Below, in pieces: positions 60,271-64,000 of a stretch of DNA of 64,000 nt. The notes beneath the pieces were generated by a model, which saw only the letters and a list, made by a program, of their open reading frames with translations, was not told the DNA's origin and did not search any database. A program made the translations under genes and the position numbers. The stretch covers positions 2,766,001 to 2,830,000 of the forward strand of contig JAQFVV010000143.1 of assembly GCA_028023455.1 (NCBI GenBank). The letters run 5' to 3'. The stretch is from Epiperipatus broadwayi (lineage: Eukaryota; Onychophora; Udeonychophora; Euonychophora; Peripatidae). Numbering within the stretch: the stretch's first letter is position 1; every line of letters starts with the position of its first letter.

Positions 60271-62043
60271 TAATTACACAAGAAATGATTATTCAAGCTA
60301 GAATAAATATAAAAGGCTACAGAAAGTACCAAATAGTTTATATTTGAGGTTTCATATAATAAAAATCCTATTTTTTTTTTTTCAGTTTTTAATTTCAAGA
60401 TCATTTATTAAAACTTTTGACCTTGAATTTTTCATAAACCTAAATTTTAAATTGGGGGGATGGGGTTAACATTCAAAACTTACATATCTTGACATTATTT
60501 TTATTTTTAGAAAATATTATATAGATCAAAAAATAACTTTGGGATTGATAATAGATTTGAAAAAAGATATAATACTTTTCAGATGGTTCTATTGTACAAA
60601 TTAAAAAATTTGGGAATCAAGGCTGAATGGCATTTCTGCATAATAGAGCTGGGTAAAGAATATATGATGGTCTGGGAAAACTGGGAAAAAGTCTTAAGAA
60701 TAAAAACAAGCCTCCAATAACTCTATGATGAGCAAATTGTGACAGATTTTTAACTGTTTATATGGGGTAAGACAATACTGACTCTGTAAAATTCTTTTTC
60801 TTCAATACAAAAACAATACATAAAAGAAACTTTTTTAAAAAATGTTTTTAGCCAACTTTCTTTCTGTAGCAGATAAATATTATTGACAAAGATATTTTCA
60901 AAGAATGAGAAATCATACAAGTTTTTGTTTCAAGAAAAGATTATATACAAATTTTCAAACTAGCAGAAGTAAAGTGATACATAACATGCAAGTACAATTA
61001 TCATTGGTATCATGGAGTATTAAAAATAAGACAAGTAAGATGGTGGAAATGAAAATTTTCCATCCTGAAGATTTGCTCCTTCCTTTATATACTCAAAAGA
61101 CTTGGATGATAAATGTGAAGTGATGGTATCCCAAATGATTACCTTGATAAATCCCATGTATCCTAGTGATAACACTTAACTATCTCTGTAAAGAAGAAAT
61201 AGAAGCAACAACTATAGTTCTTCAAAATTATCTTCCAAAGAACAACTGAGATTATACACATAGAATGCCTTCAATGATGTTAGCATATAAAGATATACAA
61301 TTATTTAAGTTTTTTTTTTTTTTGATAAAAATATTTTAAACTATAATTACTTAACAAAAAATGAAAATTATTATATGGATATTGTATTTCAAGAATTTTT
61401 ATCATCTTACTATGCTCCTCCCCCACATCCTAATTAATTTATTTAGCTCATATGATACAATATCTTCACTACAGTCATTGTTTCATTACAAAAGTATTCA
61501 CTACCTAAAAACACAGCAATATGGTATCAGAAAGTTAAATAAAATTATAAAAATGTTAAATATTTTTCAATAAAATACAATTATTTTATTAGGAGATTAA
61601 TTATTTTATGTTTAATAAAGAGGATTGTTTACAAAAGAATATAAAATGTTATACTTATTTAAGGAAGTAATCAGGCAAATTTTTTAAAGATTAATAAATT
61701 CTATGATAAAAGAACATCTCAAAAATAAAAAACTGACTTCAGCTACTGCACAGAAATCAATCATCAAAAGACAAGATAGATGTTTAGAATAACATGAAGA
61801 AAAAAAATCCTAATTATTTTGTAGTATAAATAAATATTTATAATAAATATAAAGATCTGACAGTAATTACAAACTATTTTCATTAATTAATTTAGTCTAA
61901 AATTAATGTTTTATTGTTATTGTTTTAACTTTTGTAATTCAAAACATAGTGGCTCTCTATAGAATGAATCAAAAACCGAGATAAAGTAATGATTTAAAGT
62001 CGTTGACGGGAAATAAAATTCTATATGTCAGATTCATAGTTAA
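60271..62043. other. No gene recognised
   Basis: A+T-rich. Plus-strand ORFs at 60905-61123 and 61361-61573 have no motif. Confidence 0.4.
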
Positions 62044-62700
62044 ATGGAATTAGAATATAAAAAGATGAATATAGATAATAACATAGCTAACTGGAATTCA
62101 AATATAGATAAGAAATATAAAGTAAATAGGATTACTTCAAGAATGTATATAGCTATAAATTATTGCTCAAATAAAGAGGATTATAATAAGCAAACGGAGT
62201 TGATAGTTAAGGAATTTATAAGTAATGATTATCCAGTAAAGATTACAAAGGATAATATAAGAATGACAGACGAGAGATTTATTGTTAATAATAATGAGGA
62301 GAATAACAGAAAGAAGAATAAAGATAAATATATGGATATTAAAACATATAATAATAATATTGTAAAGAATATAAATAAAATAATTTGGAGAACTAATAGA
62401 ATGTAATAAAATTTAAAGTGGTAAATAAGAAGAGTATGCTTAATATTTTGGATAATAAATATATAGGAAATATAAAAAAATTGTATAAATGGAGTATATA
62501 GAAAATAAAGTGTAAATTTTGTAGAGAAAAAAATATTAGGGTTATGTGGGTGAAACAAAAAATTTAATTTATACAAGGTTGACTCAGCATAGATATGATA
62601 GATCATCTCATTAGGGCATAAGTTTGAAAAGGGAAGTATTAAAATGATAAATCATACTAAAGATAAAGGAAGCTATATTGATTAGAAGCATTAGGCCATC
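62044..62700 (+). mobile_element. Penelope-like element, reverse transcriptase tail and decayed GIY-YIG
   Basis: The first part (to 62406) is open for 120 codons and contains ELIVKEFISNDYPVKITKDN, the helical segment after the Penelope reverse-transcriptase palm. It is followed by IVKNINKIIW and, across stops, VIKFKVVNKK (the connector). The GIY-YIG region follows at about 62505-62605 with YKIKCKFC-like KIKCKFCREKN and, one frame over, GYVGETKNLIYTRLTQHRYD. Frame breaks inactivate the nuclease. It belongs to the same superfamily as the fragment at 18850-19308 but is more decayed. Confidence 0.78.
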
Positions 62701-63310
62701 ATAATAAGGATCAGGTTTGAAAACATTAATTTTGTAGGAATATTTTTGTTAATGAATTGGTATGTGTAGATTTTAAAGAATCAGAATAAGATATAGTTTC
62801 AGAACGTATTCATAGAGGGTATAGAGTGAAGAAAATAAAGAAATAAAAAAAAATTTAAAAATTTTTGAAAGTTTTTAGGTTATAGGAGGAGGAGTGTGGA
62901 GTGTTTTTTTAAAAGGTAAAATTAGTTAAAAAATTAAAAATTAAGAGGAAATAAAATTATAAGGATATTATATTAATATTATTGTTATTGATTAATGTAT
63001 AATATATAAGTAATTAAAATAGAAAAAATAAATTAGGTTAAAGGACAAATTTTAAATTTAAATGATAATATGAAGAAATAAACATTAAAATATAAAATGA
63101 AATTTTATATAAAAGAAGTTAATTGAATATAAGTGTGTGATAAAGAGGTTTTAGATTGTAGAGATATTAAAGATCCATATTTAAGCTAATAGTCTGAGTG
63201 TTTGAAATGTTTTCTACTTTTATATTTATATGCATATTTATATATGTATGTGTGTGGTTTATGTATAGATAGGTATTAACTGTATATATTAATTGAATAT
63301 GTTTAAATGT
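62701..63310. other. Penelope-like 3' flank, no ORF
   Basis: A+T-rich sequence between the GIY-YIG remnant and the end-like motif near 63318; presumably the non-coding tail of the element. Confidence 0.4.
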
Positions 63311-63359
63311 TGTAGCTCTGATGATGACTGCTGGATAGTTGAAACTGTAGGCAAGATGA
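63311..63359 (+). ncRNA. Possible Penelope-end hammerhead motif
   Basis: CTGATGA (63318-63324), a weak four-pair stem II (GACT/AGTT), GAA, ACTGT and A are present about 0.7 kb after the GIY-YIG remnant, on the same strand. Penelope-like elements are known to carry hammerhead motifs in their terminal repeats. Stem I is only about three pairs (GCT/GGC), so it may be a relic. Confidence 0.35.
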
Positions 63360-64000
63360 GATAAAATAAATCATATGTTAAATTGCATTGTAGAGTGTCA
63401 ATTAAGGTGTATATGGTGCATTATATTATGAATTAGAATATTATGAAGATTTCTGTAAACTGAAGACTTAGCTATCTATCTGCTTTAATATTTAAATTTA
63501 ACCACAACAGCAATTGATGCAAGTTACATTACTCATTTTCTAGTGGTAATAATTCAACCGCAGCAAAAATTTTGATATAAGTATTCTTGTGAGATTTAAT
63601 TGTGAAAATAAACTAATAATTACATTGATATATATATAATTATTGAATAAGTGCCCTTAATTTTTGTTGCACATTAAATTCCATTTAGTGATTGTCTGAC
63701 CGATTAAATTTAACACAAAATAATAAATATATCACTCATATTTCCTTTAATGCATCCAACCCTACATAAGCTGAACAAATTAAATGATAATAATTTCCAT
63801 TTGCACTACAACTTACTGGAATTTCTTTATCTATAGTAAATTATTCATCTATTATAATAATTCCTCATAAATCCATTTTCACTAATTCTTTATAACTTGT
63901 CATTCAAATAAATTTATTAAATTTTGTTGTTTTGATATACTACAAATTTGTGTTACATGTATGAAAAAAAAAAAAAGGAAAAAAAAAAACAATTAGTGCT
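63360..64000. other. No feature recognised
   Basis: A+T-rich DNA to the right edge, ending in poly-A runs. Confidence 0.4.

Noticed and set aside
62229-62606. 125-codon minus-strand ORF
   Set aside because: It is the antisense shadow of the Penelope-like reverse transcriptase tail on the plus strand.

Overview
The window is a very A+T-rich (about three quarters A+T by eye) piece of an animal nuclear genome, gene-poor and crowded with old transposable elements. There are no operons or prokaryotic signals. The one recognisable host gene is BBS4, a subunit of the BBSome that moves membrane cargo in cilia. It lies on the minus strand as five short exons (55161-55284, 35382-35525, 26896-27007, 14331-14403, 14077-14130) whose splice sites and reading phases join perfectly. 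Its introns run from about 0.2 to 19.6 kb. The first coding exon and everything after the second/third TPR repeat were not found; the 3' part probably lies beyond the left edge. BBS4 plus the mixture of repeats (Penelope-like, RTE-like LINEs, Ty3/gypsy, hammerhead-ribozyme repeats) fits an invertebrate metazoan. I cannot assign a phylum.

Layout. 1-2.3 kb: a ~390 bp sequence present twice as a direct repeat. 4.4-9.8 kb: hammerhead-carrying foldback repeats around a decayed LINE on the minus strand. 11-16 kb: another LINE remnant, two long foldbacks and two BBS4 exons. 18.7-21.7 kb: a Penelope-like GIY-YIG fragment and a second hammerhead family. 24.2-26.2 kb: patches richer in G+C, including a convincing terminal exon of an unidentified plus-strand gene nested in a BBS4 intron. 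29.3 kb: a tRNA-Glu-like relic. 30.6-31.5 kb: a young 5'-truncated LINE with target-site duplication. 32.2-33.3 kb: a hammerhead array. 35.8-37.4 kb: a LINE remnant and mixed direct/inverted repeats. 39.5-41.1 kb: a DNA transposon with terminal inverted repeats and an 8-bp target duplication. 42.7-53.5 kb: a Ty3/gypsy-type LTR retrotransposon that has lost reverse transcriptase, RNase H and the integrase core. 53.8-60.3 kb: two further LINE copies, BBS4 exon 2 and a dead hammerhead repeat. 62-63.4 kb: a decayed Penelope-like element.

The most interesting content is a repeat family carrying type I hammerhead-ribozyme motifs, with palindromic stem III (ACTAGT or ACCGGT). At 32.7-33.2 kb two same-strand copies lie exactly 447 bp apart, the arrangement expected of a retrozyme, whose RNA is released as unit-length monomers. 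Other copies occur in inverted pairs, and base changes between copies mostly preserve pairing. Activity is not proven, and the 10.1/11.1 position of stem II is an unusual mismatch.
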